Notes: generated by a model not told the origin, from the sequence alone. A stretch of 64,000 nucleotides of DNA from Streptomyces sp. NRRL F-2580 (GCF_000720115.1 NZ_JOIR01000013.1:200540-264539), one strand, 5' to 3'; counted from the stretch's first letter, positions 9,601 to 17,878 are shown. Program-made: numbers and translations.

Positions 9601-10717
9601 CGGGCCCGGCCCCCGCATCCGCGGCCGTACGATCCGGGTCCGCAGCGGCGGGGCCCGTCCCGGCGGCCACACCCTGGCGGGCGCCGTCCGCACCGGCCGG
9701 GCCGGTCCCGGCGCCCGCGCCGAGGAGGGCACGGTGCGCAGCGGTCGGCCCTGCCTCCGCGTCCAGACCCGCACAGGACGCGTCGAGATCGGCGGGGCCG
9801 GTCCCGGCGGCCGGACCCTGAAGCGCACCGCCGGCAGCGGCAGCGGCCGATCCGGTGCCCGCATCCACACCCGGGAGGGCGGGGGCGTGGTAGGCGCCGA
9901 TCACGGCGGCCACGCGGTGGCCCGCGGCGGTGGCGCCGGCGATGACGGAGCGCATGTGGGACTCGCGGGCCAGGTCCCTGGCCGGTGGGGTGGAGTCGGC
10001 GCGCAGCGCCCAGCCGACGCCCAGCGCGGCGCGGCGCACGGCTTCCGGGGTGCAGCCCGGTGCGAGCACCTCGACGGCGCGGTCCCACAGGTCGTCACCG
10101 TCACGGCCGGTACCGGCGGCGGTGAGCGCGTCCGCGAAGGGCCTTCCCCGCGGCGCCCGCGCATCGGGCTCGAAGCCCGGCTCCGCCGGGGTCGGCACCG
10201 CGCCCGCGGGGTCGGGCTGACCTGCGGGCCGAGCCGGGTCGGCGCCGGCCGGGGCCGCGTCGGCGGGCTTCGCCCGGCCTGGGGTCGGCCCCGCCTGGAC
10301 CGCCGGGTCCGGGCCCGTAGGGCCGGGCGGCGGTGCGGGCTCGGCCGTCCAGCCGGGGGACGGGAGAGGGAGGTCGCAGCAGAGGACGGTGGCGCCGGTG
10401 CGGCGGGCCCAGCGGATGGCGGCCAGTTCCGGGGAGAAGTCGGCGAACGGGTAGAACGCCAGACGGCCTTCGCCGTCGGTGCCCGCGAGGGCGACCGGGG
10501 CGACGGTCTCCGGGTCGGCCAGGTGCTCCAGCCACGGCTGGAAGTCCGCCGGGAGCTCGACGCAGACCACGTCCGCGCCCGAGGCGTTCAGCAGGTCGGG
10601 CACCACCGCGGCCAGCGCCGGGCTGTGGTGGCGCACCCCGATGAGGTACGGCTCGCGGGTCGCGGCGAGGGCCTCCACCGCGGCGCGCGGGTCCGCGCGC
10701 GGGTCGGTGTGCGTCAA
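6656..10717 (-). CDS. DUF5682-VWA fusion protein (YehM-YehP-like)
   Basis: 1353 residues. The N-terminal domain begins with YLIGVRHHSPA and has the VVCVELPADF and CCDLPL stretches typical of DUF5682. A low-complexity linker rich in AGTGPA-type units occupies about residues 280-400. More DUF5682-type helical sequence follows. The C-terminal 190 residues are a von Willebrand A domain with the metal-binding DVSGS motif near residue 1190, plus the downstream GGGTH and VVSDFEEG elements that complete a MIDAS-like site. In E. coli, DUF5682 (YehM) and VWA (YehP) are separate genes. The TTG start at 10717 overlaps the preceding TGA (TTGA), like the next junction; an ATG at 10753 with GAGGA upstream is the alternative. 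Probably the VWA partner of the MoxR ATPase encoded just upstream. Confidence 0.87.
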   Translation of the reverse strand: MTHTDPRADPRAAVEALAATREPYLIGVRHHSPALAAVVPDLLNASGADVVCVELPADFQPWLEHLADPETVAPVALAGTDGEGRLAFYPFADFSPELAAIRWARRTGATVLCCDLPLPSPGWTAEPAPPPGPTGPDPAVQAGPTPGRAKPADAAPAGADPARPAGQPDPAGAVPTPAEPGFEPDARAPRGRPFADALTAAGTGRDGDDLWDRAVEVLAPGCTPEAVRRAALGVGWALRADSTPPARDLARESHMRSVIAGATAAGHRVAAVIGAYHAPALPGVDAGTGSAAAAAGGALQGPAAGTGPADLDASCAGLDAEAGPTAAHRALLGAGAGTGPAGADGARQGVAAGTGPAAADPDRTAADAGAGPVDVTSARVGASAGTGPAAVGVGNGPRGVLPGESGGSVPAPRAGAEPGPRAAGPARAGAAAEGAVTSFVPYSFDLLDSRSGYPAGIRDPLWQQAVLEAAGDPGRVRDAASVAVTRLCRELRRAGHTAGTGEAAETLRLACDLAVLRGLPAPGRGELLEAVTTVLGQGEPLGRGRALARALEAVLVGTARGRITPHAPRSGLGPSVEAELTELRLPGPDEPASREVRLDPLRSALDGRREVLLQRLLVCGASYGDPLTVAATGDGTALGTKWRLSWTPSVPARLDLAGVRGVTAAQAAAGTLRDTARRAAADGGPTPAQILAGLAAAARCDLPELVDVRLHEAATVLPQTATLPELLDALDLLEALHRGHLPGTSDGSRATAAALTGDLLEAAVRSLPGLAGSDDPADATALVALADRAAAHHLGLRTDEALAGLAASASPLMQGAALAVRVLLDLDPAAGLGDRAAGWIDAAGTADSRRALTRRLAGLLTAAGPLLGSSPAALTPLLARVERLADQDFLDRLPALRGGFDALSPAARDRLLDTVTERLGDRIDLALDASPALLALWAAADAAGLAALKALPLPAAQAPAPGPDVPDAPPAGTPEAGEHRLAPADRWRLLLGRERDRLPAGARRYAHALDELYGAGRGEGASDLDSGQGSGQGGGQEASFPTAREWSQELEALFGADVREEVLAGAAEAGRTDVLAQLDPAAVRPSVELLSSVLSLAGGLPEAQLARLRPLVKRLVDELAKELATRLRPALSGLATPRPTRRPGGRLDLARTLRANLAHTRRRADGTVVVVPERPVFSTRANREADWRLILVVDVSGSMEASVIWSALTAAVLGGVPTLSTHFLAFSTQVVDFTDRVDDPLSLLLEVRVGGGTHIAAGLAHARTLITVPSRTLVVVVSDFEEGAPIGGLLGEVRALAASGAHLMGCAALDDAGTPRYSVPVARQLVAAGMPVAALSPLALARWVGDRLRGESR
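9490..9880. repeat. Degenerate repeats encoding an AGTGPA-rich linker
   Basis: About ten loosely spaced copies of a GGGCCGGTCCCGGC-type sequence (plus-strand sense) encode Ala-Gly-Thr-Gly-Pro-Ala units within the DUF5682-VWA gene. It looks like a locally expanded, disordered linker. Confidence 0.6.
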
Positions 10718-11871
10718 CGCAGGCTCCCGCGCAGGTCCCAGAGGCGGCGCCACATCGCCGAGCCGTCCTCGGCGCGGCGGCGCACCGGGCCGTCCCAGTA
10801 GCCGAGGAGGCGGCCGTGGTCGGCCGGGTCGTCCTTGCGGACCACGCCCAGCAGGTGCCCCGGCAGCAGGTCCAGCACGTCCCCGCCCGGCAGGTACGCG
10901 GCCGCGACCCCGAGCGAGGCCGCCACCTGCACGGCTTCGGCGGTGGACATGACCGTACCGGGGCGCTCCACGTCCCAGCCCTCGGCGGAGCGCCCGGAGC
11001 GCAGGTCGCGGAAGACGGTGACGAGCGCGTCGAGGACGGCGTCGTCGACGCCGAAGGCCGCGCCGGCCCGCTCGACGGCGGCGACCGCCTGCCGGCGGAT
11101 CAGCGAGGCCTCGGCGTCCGCGTCGGCGATCGGGGCGACCGTCTCGAAGTTGAAGCGCCGCTTGAGGGCGGCGGACATCTCGGAGACGCCGCGGTCCCGC
11201 AGGTTTGCGGTGGCGATGACGGTGAAGCCGGGGGCCGCGGAGACCACGGCGTCCTCGGTGGCGGTCAGTTCGGGCACGCTGATCCGCCGGTCGGACAGGA
11301 TCGACACCAGCGCGTCCTGCACCTCGGGCAGGCAGCGGGTGATCTCCTCGACGCGGACCACCCGTCCGGTGCGCATGGCGGAGAGCACCGGGGAGTCGAC
11401 CAGGGCTCCGGAACTGGGGCCCTGCGCGAGCAGCAGCGCGTAGTTCCAGCCGTAGCGGAAGGCGTCCTCGGTCGTACCGGCCGTGCCCTGGACGGTGAGG
11501 GCGCTGGTGCCGCTGACGGCGGCGGCCAGCAGCTCGGACAGCATCGACTTGGCGGTGCCGGGCTCGCCGGTGAGGAGCAGGCCGCGCTCTCCGGCGAGGG
11601 TGACGACGCAGCGCTCCACCAGGGCGCGTTCGCCGACGAACTTGGGGGCGATGGCCAGCTTGGCGGGAAGCCCGGCGCGGCGCTTCGGCAGGGCCAGTTC
11701 GGCGCCGGCGCTGCCGCAGACGAAGGTGACGACGGCGCGCGGGGTCAGGGCCCAGCCGGGCGGGCGGGGGCCGGGGTCCTGGGCGGCGAGGAAGTCGAGT
11801 TCGGCGGCGTACCGCTCCTCGGCGGGCAGCACCTGCCGGGCGGCGGGGACGGATGGTGCGGTGACGGTCAT
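10714..11871 (-). CDS. MoxR-family AAA+ ATPase (YehL-like)
   Basis: 385 residues, a soluble AAA+ ATPase. Walker A is GEPGTAKS (residues 102-109), Walker B is VVRVEEIT, sensor 1 is FTVIATANLRDRG, and the arginine-finger region is SAALKRRFNFE. The Glu-Glu Walker B and the short lid helices fit MoxR proteins, and YehL is one of the recognised MoxR subgroups. MoxR ATPases usually work as chaperones with VWA proteins, and here the VWA protein is the next gene, coupled by a 4-bp overlap. The ATG at 11871 follows a strong GGAGG. The 149-bp gap upstream contains a perfect hairpin, so its expression relative to the giant gene may be tuned separately. Confidence 0.92.
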   Translation of the reverse strand: MTVTAPSVPAARQVLPAEERYAAELDFLAAQDPGPRPPGWALTPRAVVTFVCGSAGAELALPKRRAGLPAKLAIAPKFVGERALVERCVVTLAGERGLLLTGEPGTAKSMLSELLAAAVSGTSALTVQGTAGTTEDAFRYGWNYALLLAQGPSSGALVDSPVLSAMRTGRVVRVEEITRCLPEVQDALVSILSDRRISVPELTATEDAVVSAAPGFTVIATANLRDRGVSEMSAALKRRFNFETVAPIADADAEASLIRRQAVAAVERAGAAFGVDDAVLDALVTVFRDLRSGRSAEGWDVERPGTVMSTAEAVQVAASLGVAAAYLPGGDVLDLLPGHLLGVVRKDDPADHGRLLGYWDGPVRRRAEDGSAMWRRLWDLRGSLR

Positions 11872-11963
11872 CGGGGTCCTCCGGGACGGAAGTGGAAGGG
11901 GGAACGGGGAAGGGGCCGGGAAGGAAGGGGAACGGAAAGGGAACGGGTACGCGTGTCGGGCGG
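11872..11963 (-). promoter_or_regulatory. Pyrimidine-rich leader of the moxR-like gene
   Basis: Read on the minus strand, most of this stretch is C/T runs (TTCCCTTTCCGTTCCCC and similar) ending in GGAGG before the ATG. It separates the hairpin at 11964-11996 from the start codon. The skew is unlike any other spacer in the window. It could be an unstructured ribosome-loading leader or a transcript-processing segment; the function is inferred. Confidence 0.4.
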
Positions 11964-11996
11964 GGCGCGGCGCACCCCGACGGGGTGCGCCGCGCC
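11964..11996. terminator. Perfect 15-bp hairpin between the giant gene and the moxR-like gene
   Basis: Arms GGCGCGGCGCACCCC (11964-11978) and its exact complement (11982-11996) flank a 3-nt GAC loop. It begins 24 bp beyond the giant gene's stop at 12021, inside what otherwise looks like one operon. It may act as a partial terminator or as a 3'-end stabiliser of the upstream message. Confidence 0.7.
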
Positions 11997-12020
11997 GAGT
12001 GGGCCGGGACGGCCCGTGCT

Positions 12021-15000
12021 TCAGCGGCGGCGGCCGCGGGTGCGCTTCACCTTGAGCTCCTCGAAGCGCGGGACGTCGCCCTCCCGGACCCGCTGCCAGG
12101 CCCGGCGGTAGAGGTCCGCGGCCGGTTCGGCCGGGGCCAGCACGCCCAGCAGCGGCCGCTCGCCGGCGCCGAGACCGTACATCGGCAGCTTCCACTGCTC
12201 CACCGGCAGCGTCGGGGAGGCCATCTCGGCCCATCCGCCCGGCAGGAACAGCGAGCGCCCGGCGCGGGTGCGCCCGGCCGACACCACGAGCTCGGTGGCG
12301 GCCAGTTCGGCGCGGGCGGCCTTGAGGCGGGCCGGCTTCCAGCCCGTCCACCCCGCGGTGTTGCGGTCGGTGGGGTCGGGCATGGCGAGAAGCGCGAGGT
12401 ACAGGGTGGCCGCGTCGGCGCCCAGACCGTACGCGGCGGACACCTCCTCGACGAGCTCCGGGACGGAGCGGCTCGGGTCCTGCGGCCACCAGGTGCCGTC
12501 GGCGTCCACCGCACCCGCCGCCGGGGCGCCCGGGTCGGCGAGCAGCGCGGCGAAGCGCGGGTCGTGGACGGTCCGCAGCGCCGTCTCGACCGCGGAGGGC
12601 CGCTGGTCGGCGCCCCGCAGCGCCGGCAGGTACGGGTCGGAGCCGGTGGAGTCCAGCAGGGCGGGGCGCAGCGCGGGCTTGGGCTGGTCGTCGTGGGTGG
12701 CCATGACGACCGCGCCGTAGCGCTCGTAGCCCTCGCCGGTCTCGGTCGGGGTGCCGGCCGCCTTCCGGAAGTCGGGCAGGCTGGTGTAGTGCCCGATCTC
12801 CAGGAGCAGTTCGGGGCCGGCGAGCCGCTGTCGTACGGCGGTCAGGGCGGGCGGCAGGGCCGCTCGTACGGGGTCTCCCGCAGGCAGCCGGTGCGCCAGC
12901 CAGGCCGCCGTGGCCACCGTCCCGGTCAGGACGCTCCCGGTGAAGGGGCCGGTGGCCGGCTCGCGGGGCTCCACGTGGTCGCCGCTGACCGTCCAGGCCA
13001 CGTCGACGGAGAGTTCGCGCGAGGCCGCCGGGTCCAGTAGGGCGCCCAGGGCGCGGTTCGCGGCCCAGCCCCGGCCGACGGCGCGGGCGACCTCGGTGGC
13101 GAGCCAGTCGGGTACGCGGGTACGCCGGCCCACGCGCCGGTTCCACACCTCCGCGGCGGCGGCCACGTCGGGCCCCTCGCTCCACAGCTTCGCCGGATCG
13201 GCGGGCAGCAGGGCGGCGACCACGGCGCGGCGCACCTCGACGTCGAGGTTCTTGAGCTCGTCGCGGGCGTGGGCCGCGTCGGGGGCCTTGATCCCGAGGG
13301 CGGTGCGCAGGTCCGTGGGCAGGAAGTTGCGCTGGTAGGTGTCGATGTGCGGCAGTCCGGCGATCACCAGGCGGGCGAGGGCGCCGGAGACTCCGGTGAG
13401 TCGGGAGAACTCCTCGGCGGCTTCCGGGAGGAAGGGGGCCGGGCCGTGCTCGGTGACCGCGGCGAGGAAGTCGGCCAGCCAGCCGGCGCCGCGTGCGCGG
13501 TCGCCGAGGGGGGCGTGGCCGCGCACGGTGTAGGGGCCGGGGACGGTGAAGCGGCCGGTGGGGTCGTGCAGCAGGGCGCCGAACTCGTGGCCGTAGGACC
13601 CGGATTCGGCGTGCTCGGTCAGGGCGAGGACGGCTCCGCCGCCCAGCGGCAGCAGGCCGCGGTGGTAGAGGTCGCGGGCCAGGCCGTCGGGGCCGGTCAG
13701 GTGGGGGCGGTCGAGGTGGATGAGGACCCGGCGCCAGCGGTCGGCGGAGCCCTCCGCCGAGGCCAGGCCGAGGGCGTTGACCGAGCCGAGCAGGCTGACG
13801 AGGGCGGCGCGCTGTTCGTCGGTGGCCGACACGGTGGACGCGCGGTAGGCGACGGCGGCGGGTTCGTGGAGCAACGGCGTCCAGGAGAAGGTGTAGTGGG
13901 GCAGCGGGGGCACGTCGAAGTGGAGCCGGCCGGGCACCTCGGCCTCGTCGGTGCGCGCGCAGGCGGCACGGAGTTGGCTCAGGATGTGGTGGGCGCCGTC
14001 CTCGTCGCTGCCCCATCGGCGGTACCCGTAGCCGATGAGTCCGCTCAGCGCTTCGCCGAGCAGCCCGTCGCTCGGGCCGTGTTCGCGTTCCTCGACGGGG
14101 GTGTCGTCCGGGTGGAGCCGGGCGGCGACCTCGTCCAGGGCCTTCTGCTGGGTGAGGGTGAAGCGCAACACCTCGACGATGCCGCCGATCAGCTCGGGGG
14201 CGGTGACCTGCGGCAGGGCCGCGCTCACCAGGCCGGGCAGGTCGGTGACCTTCTCGGCCGCGGCGGCCGCCTTGAGCAGCGCGGCGACGGTCTCCCGGTC
14301 GGCTGCGCGCAGCGCGGCCGAGCCTTCGGTGTCGCGGGGGCGCAGGGCGTACCAGTGCGACAGCGGCGGGAGGTCCACGCTGCCGGTGCCGAAGTCGGAG
14401 CGGCGGCGGTCGCCGCGCGAGCGGGCGGTGACCACCCCGTCGGGGTCGCTGATGCTCAGTTCCTGCCAGTGCTGCGTCAGCGCGCGGGGCCGGTCGTCGC
14501 CGGGGAAGGCGAGCGCCGCGAGGGGCATGTCGCGGCCCTCGGGCACGGTGACGCTGCGCCCGCCGGTGTCGGTGCCCTCCCAGCCGTGGCCGGGGACGCG
14601 CACGGTGCGCCAGCCGAGCAGGCCGTCGGCGGGGGCGCCGAGCACGGAGCCGGCCACGGTGGGCGCCGGGCGCAGCCAGTTGGAGTGACCGCTGCGGCGG
14701 GCGTTCTCCGGGTGGGTGCGCAGCGCGTCGGCGAAGAACGCGGGCAGGGAGGTCCGGCCGTAGGCCGCGCCGGCGGGGTCGTACTCGAGCCAGCCGGCTT
14801 CGTTCTTCTCGTCGCGCCGCTGCCACACCCAGTACGAGGTGCCGTCGGACAGCAGCGGCCGCTCGTCGGGGAGCTTCGTGTCGCCGCGGTGCAGGACCCC
14901 GCCGCCGGTGGCGCGGCCGCCGCCGGGGAGCGGCAGGGAGATGTGGTCGCTGCGCAGCGACCAGTGGTTGCGGTCGGTGTCCAGGGTGAAGACGGTCTGG

Positions 15001-16946
15001 GGATCGGAGTGCCAGTAGCCCTCCGTGCTGTTGGCGCTCCACGCGGACCAGAAGACCAGCAGGTCGCCGTCGACGTAGTGGAACGCGTGCCGGTAGTTGG
15101 ACCCGGCGGGGACGCGCAGGTCGTGGGTGAGGACGGTGGAGTCGGCGTCGATGACGCGGACCTCGGTCTCGTTGGCGACGATCAGGTACGGCCAGGCTTC
15201 GGTGACCGTCAGGCCCCGGTGGTTCTTGCCCGGGCTCAGTTCGGCGAGGGCGCGCTCCCAGGAGGGCCAGGCCAGCTCCTCGAAGAGGCCGCCGCGCAGG
15301 GTGCGGGCGAGGGTTTCGGCGAGGTCGGCGGCGGCCGCGGCGGCCACTTCCTCGGGGGCGAGTTCGAGCGCTTCGGTGGGCAGCCAGGTCAGGCGCTGGA
15401 TGGCGTCGGGGACGCCGGGCAGGCCTGCGGCGATCGAGGCGCGGGCGACTTCGCGCATCCACTCGGTCAGCAGCGGGCGGCCGCCGGGCGATTCGGCGAC
15501 GCGCCGGATGACGTCGGGGCCCTCACCGCCGCCGAGGGCGTTCAGCGCCCGGCGGAAGGCGGGGTGGAAGCGCTGGTCGGCGCCGAGGGCGAGCAGGTCG
15601 CGGCGCTGGTCGGCGGCGGCCCAGCCGGCCAGGTTCAGCTGGTCGTGCCGGTGCCGCTTGTTCTCGGTGTCGGGGTCGGGGTCCGCGACCGGGATCTGCA
15701 GGGCGAGCAGCAGGTCGAGGAGGTCGGCGTCCTCGACCCCGATGCGCAGGCCCGTTTCCCGGCCGGGCCGGGCGAGTTCGGTGCGCAGCTGCTCCGCGCA
15801 GCGCTCGACGACGTCGAGGAGGACGGTGAGGGTGGGGCGCACGCCCCAGCCGCTGTGGCGGGCGGCGTGGAAGCGCTCCAGCCAGCCGGCGGCGCCGTCG
15901 GGGGACCGCTGCTCGGCGGGCAGTTCCTCACCGGTCAGTCCGGCGGTGGCGCCGGACTCCTGGAGGATGTCCAGCCACAGGGTGGTGAGCTCGTCGCCGG
16001 CGGGCGGGGTCAGGCCGAGGAGCGTGCCGCGTACGTCGGGACGGCGCTGGGCGAGCGCGACGAGGGCCGCGCGGTGGGCCTTCCACCAGCCGGGCGCGGC
16101 GCGCAGGGTGGCGGGCAGGGGCAGCAGTTCGGCGAGGTAGTCCTGCTCGGCCTCGGTTCCGGTCAGGCCCGCGGCGCGGGCGAGGCGGCGCAGCTCGACG
16201 ACGGCCTGGGCGGAGGGCGGCAGTCCGCCGGCGGTGCGGCGCACGCACAGGCGGCGGAAGCGCTCGTGCGCCTCGGCGGGGGTGACGCGGCCGGCCAGGG
16301 CCTTGCCGTAGCCGGTGAGCACCTTCACCGGCAGGGCGCCGGCCAGGGCGAATTCGAGGAAGACGGAGTCGAGGCGGTCCTCGTCGATGGCCAGGCCGTA
16401 CTGGGCCTCGGCGGCGCGGGCGCGGCCGAACAGCTGGGCGGCGTAGGTGGTGTTCTCGACGGCGAGGAAGACGCGGGCCGCCTGCTCGTGGAAGACGGGC
16501 AGGAAGTGCGGGACGGAGACCGCGAGGCGGTCGGCGAGTTCCTGGCAGGCGTCGAGGGCGGCCTTGGGCTTGGTCTTGGCCTGCCGGGCGATCCGGTCCA
16601 GTTCGGGGACGACGGCGAGGGCGTGGTGGCCGTCCTCGGGGTGGTGCACGAGGACCCATTCGGGGAAGCCGAGCGCCTGGCGCCGGCTCAGGCCGACGAC
16701 GGGGGGCTCGCCCTCGTCGCGTACGAGTCCCAGGAAGCCGGCGGCGAGGTCCTCGGCCGGACCGAGTTCGGCGGGCGAGAGCCGGACGACGACGCGGTCG
16801 TCGCCGAGCCCGGGGTGGCGGTAGGAGCGGGCGGTCAGTTCGACGGCGGTGGGGCCGGCGCCCGTGGTGTCGTGCGGCAGTACGGCGCCCGCCTTGAGCA
16901 GCAGTTCGGCCGTGTTCATCTCGGTGTCCCCCAGGTTGGTGCTCAT
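12021..16946 (-). CDS. Giant orphan protein (1641 aa) of the MoxR operon
   Basis: 1641 residues, cytoplasmic: no signal peptide or membrane segment. The N-terminal 400 residues look alpha-helical, with a TPR-like segment around residues 115-200. The middle (about 620-900) is Trp/Tyr/Asp-rich with alternating hydrophobics, suggesting beta structure such as a propeller. The C-terminal third is mixed and ends in a basic tail (KVKRTRGRRR) that could bind nucleic acid. I recognise no catalytic motif. The ATG at 16946 overlaps the upstream TGA (ATGA) and follows GAGGAGG; an in-frame ATG at 16919 is possible. In E. coli a large DUF4132/WGR-type protein (YehI/MolR) precedes the yehL-Q genes, so this protein and its upstream neighbour may together play that part. 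This is inference from position. Confidence 0.8.
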   Translation of the reverse strand: MSTNLGDTEMNTAELLLKAGAVLPHDTTGAGPTAVELTARSYRHPGLGDDRVVVRLSPAELGPAEDLAAGFLGLVRDEGEPPVVGLSRRQALGFPEWVLVHHPEDGHHALAVVPELDRIARQAKTKPKAALDACQELADRLAVSVPHFLPVFHEQAARVFLAVENTTYAAQLFGRARAAEAQYGLAIDEDRLDSVFLEFALAGALPVKVLTGYGKALAGRVTPAEAHERFRRLCVRRTAGGLPPSAQAVVELRRLARAAGLTGTEAEQDYLAELLPLPATLRAAPGWWKAHRAALVALAQRRPDVRGTLLGLTPPAGDELTTLWLDILQESGATAGLTGEELPAEQRSPDGAAGWLERFHAARHSGWGVRPTLTVLLDVVERCAEQLRTELARPGRETGLRIGVEDADLLDLLLALQIPVADPDPDTENKRHRHDQLNLAGWAAADQRRDLLALGADQRFHPAFRRALNALGGGEGPDVIRRVAESPGGRPLLTEWMREVARASIAAGLPGVPDAIQRLTWLPTEALELAPEEVAAAAAADLAETLARTLRGGLFEELAWPSWERALAELSPGKNHRGLTVTEAWPYLIVANETEVRVIDADSTVLTHDLRVPAGSNYRHAFHYVDGDLLVFWSAWSANSTEGYWHSDPQTVFTLDTDRNHWSLRSDHISLPLPGGGRATGGGVLHRGDTKLPDERPLLSDGTSYWVWQRRDEKNEAGWLEYDPAGAAYGRTSLPAFFADALRTHPENARRSGHSNWLRPAPTVAGSVLGAPADGLLGWRTVRVPGHGWEGTDTGGRSVTVPEGRDMPLAALAFPGDDRPRALTQHWQELSISDPDGVVTARSRGDRRRSDFGTGSVDLPPLSHWYALRPRDTEGSAALRAADRETVAALLKAAAAAEKVTDLPGLVSAALPQVTAPELIGGIVEVLRFTLTQQKALDEVAARLHPDDTPVEEREHGPSDGLLGEALSGLIGYGYRRWGSDEDGAHHILSQLRAACARTDEAEVPGRLHFDVPPLPHYTFSWTPLLHEPAAVAYRASTVSATDEQRAALVSLLGSVNALGLASAEGSADRWRRVLIHLDRPHLTGPDGLARDLYHRGLLPLGGGAVLALTEHAESGSYGHEFGALLHDPTGRFTVPGPYTVRGHAPLGDRARGAGWLADFLAAVTEHGPAPFLPEAAEEFSRLTGVSGALARLVIAGLPHIDTYQRNFLPTDLRTALGIKAPDAAHARDELKNLDVEVRRAVVAALLPADPAKLWSEGPDVAAAAEVWNRRVGRRTRVPDWLATEVARAVGRGWAANRALGALLDPAASRELSVDVAWTVSGDHVEPREPATGPFTGSVLTGTVATAAWLAHRLPAGDPVRAALPPALTAVRQRLAGPELLLEIGHYTSLPDFRKAAGTPTETGEGYERYGAVVMATHDDQPKPALRPALLDSTGSDPYLPALRGADQRPSAVETALRTVHDPRFAALLADPGAPAAGAVDADGTWWPQDPSRSVPELVEEVSAAYGLGADAATLYLALLAMPDPTDRNTAGWTGWKPARLKAARAELAATELVVSAGRTRAGRSLFLPGGWAEMASPTLPVEQWKLPMYGLGAGERPLLGVLAPAEPAADLYRRAWQRVREGDVPRFEELKVKRTRGRRR

Positions 16947-17809
16947 GCGTCCCCGCCCTCCTCGATCTTGCGCCCGGCGTACAGCGCCGCGGCCATTCGC
17001 ATGCCCTCGGACCAGGCCACCGGTCCGACGGTGGCCAGGGGTACCGTCCGGCCGTCCTCGTCGTGCCAGCTCAGGGCGCCCGTGGTCATCTCGTCCTCGT
17101 AGTAGGGCTCGCCGATCCACACGGCGGCCTCCGCGCCGGCGCCGGCGTCCCGGACCTTGCAGGTGGCGTAGCCGCCGGAGACGCGGTAGCCGAGGGCGGT
17201 GGCGCGGGCGGCGAGGCTGAAGCGGGTGGGGAAGACCCCGCCCGCGTAGTCGCGCACCTCGGTGGCGGTGGCGGTGAGCCCGTCCGGCTTCTGCCAGGTC
17301 GCGCGGTGGATCTGCTCGACCCGCTGCACTATGGCCAGCTCGGCCGCGAACTCCCGTACGTCGTCCAGGTCCGGCAGCAGCACCGGGTGGGGCAGGGTCA
17401 CCGTGCGCGGGGAGAGCCGTACGGTCTCGCCGTCGAGGTTGACCACCTTCAGTTCACCGGAGGCGGTCGCGTCGCGCAGGAAGCCCACCTCGTCCGGGTC
17501 GTCGCCGACGACGGCCATGTCGCGCAGGGCGTGCTGCCAGGCCTCGTCCGGCCAGACCCGCGCGAGCAGTCCGGTCGGTACGGGCAGCGAGGACACCATC
17601 CAGGCGTCGACCTGTGCGACGCACGCGGCCTCGTGCCGGTCGAGCCATTCGGTGAGCCGGCGCAGCCGGTCCACCTCGGGATGGTCCTTCAGCGCCTTGG
17701 GCAGCGTCTTCAACTGCCGTCCCGCCGTCCGGCCGGTGGCGGACCTCGCCACCACCCGTCCTTCCTCCAGGGCGATCTCGTACCCCTCGCCCGCCGCCAG
17801 CCATGCCAT
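16943..17809 (-). CDS. DUF4132-like protein, first gene of the MoxR operon
   Basis: 288 residues, soluble. The C-terminal half contains the pattern FSLAARATALGYRVSGGY followed by a beta-rich segment with WIGEPYYEDEM, which resembles the DUF4132 region at the C terminus of E. coli YehI. The N-terminal half has a helical LTEWLDRHEAACVAQVDAWM segment. Function unknown. The ATG at 17809 is chosen because GGAGGGG precedes it. The TGA overlaps the giant protein's ATG by 4 bp, which indicates translational coupling. Family assignment is moderate: the resemblance is from memory. Confidence 0.7.
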   Translation of the reverse strand: MAWLAAGEGYEIALEEGRVVARSATGRTAGRQLKTLPKALKDHPEVDRLRRLTEWLDRHEAACVAQVDAWMVSSLPVPTGLLARVWPDEAWQHALRDMAVVGDDPDEVGFLRDATASGELKVVNLDGETVRLSPRTVTLPHPVLLPDLDDVREFAAELAIVQRVEQIHRATWQKPDGLTATATEVRDYAGGVFPTRFSLAARATALGYRVSGGYATCKVRDAGAGAEAAVWIGEPYYEDEMTTGALSWHDEDGRTVPLATVGPVAWSEGMRMAAALYAGRKIEEGGDA

Positions 17810-17857
17810 CAGCCTGTGCCCCTCCGCCTGTCGCGTCCGGTTCCGCGCAGCCCTGAC

Positions 17858-17878
17858 AGGGGGAACTGACCCCCCTGA
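17858..17878. promoter_or_regulatory. Inverted repeat in the divergent region upstream of the MoxR operon
   Basis: AGGGGGAACTGACCCCCCT forms a 6-bp inverted repeat with a 6-nt loop, in the 200-bp region between the DUF4132-like gene (minus) and the HNH lipoprotein (plus). It could be an operator for the operon. No convincing -35/-10 pair was identified. Confidence 0.35.

Noticed and set aside
12021..15462. Long overlapping frames upstream of the MoxR ATPase reading
   Set aside because: The extension is an Arg/Pro/Ala-rich shadow of the giant gene. The ATPase begins at ATG 11871 with a clear GGAGG.
13269..17102. Large plus-strand frames of over 1000 codons in the MoxR operon
   Set aside because: They are Gly/Val/Gln-rich mirror frames typical of high-GC coding sequence on the opposite strand, with no domain or start signal.
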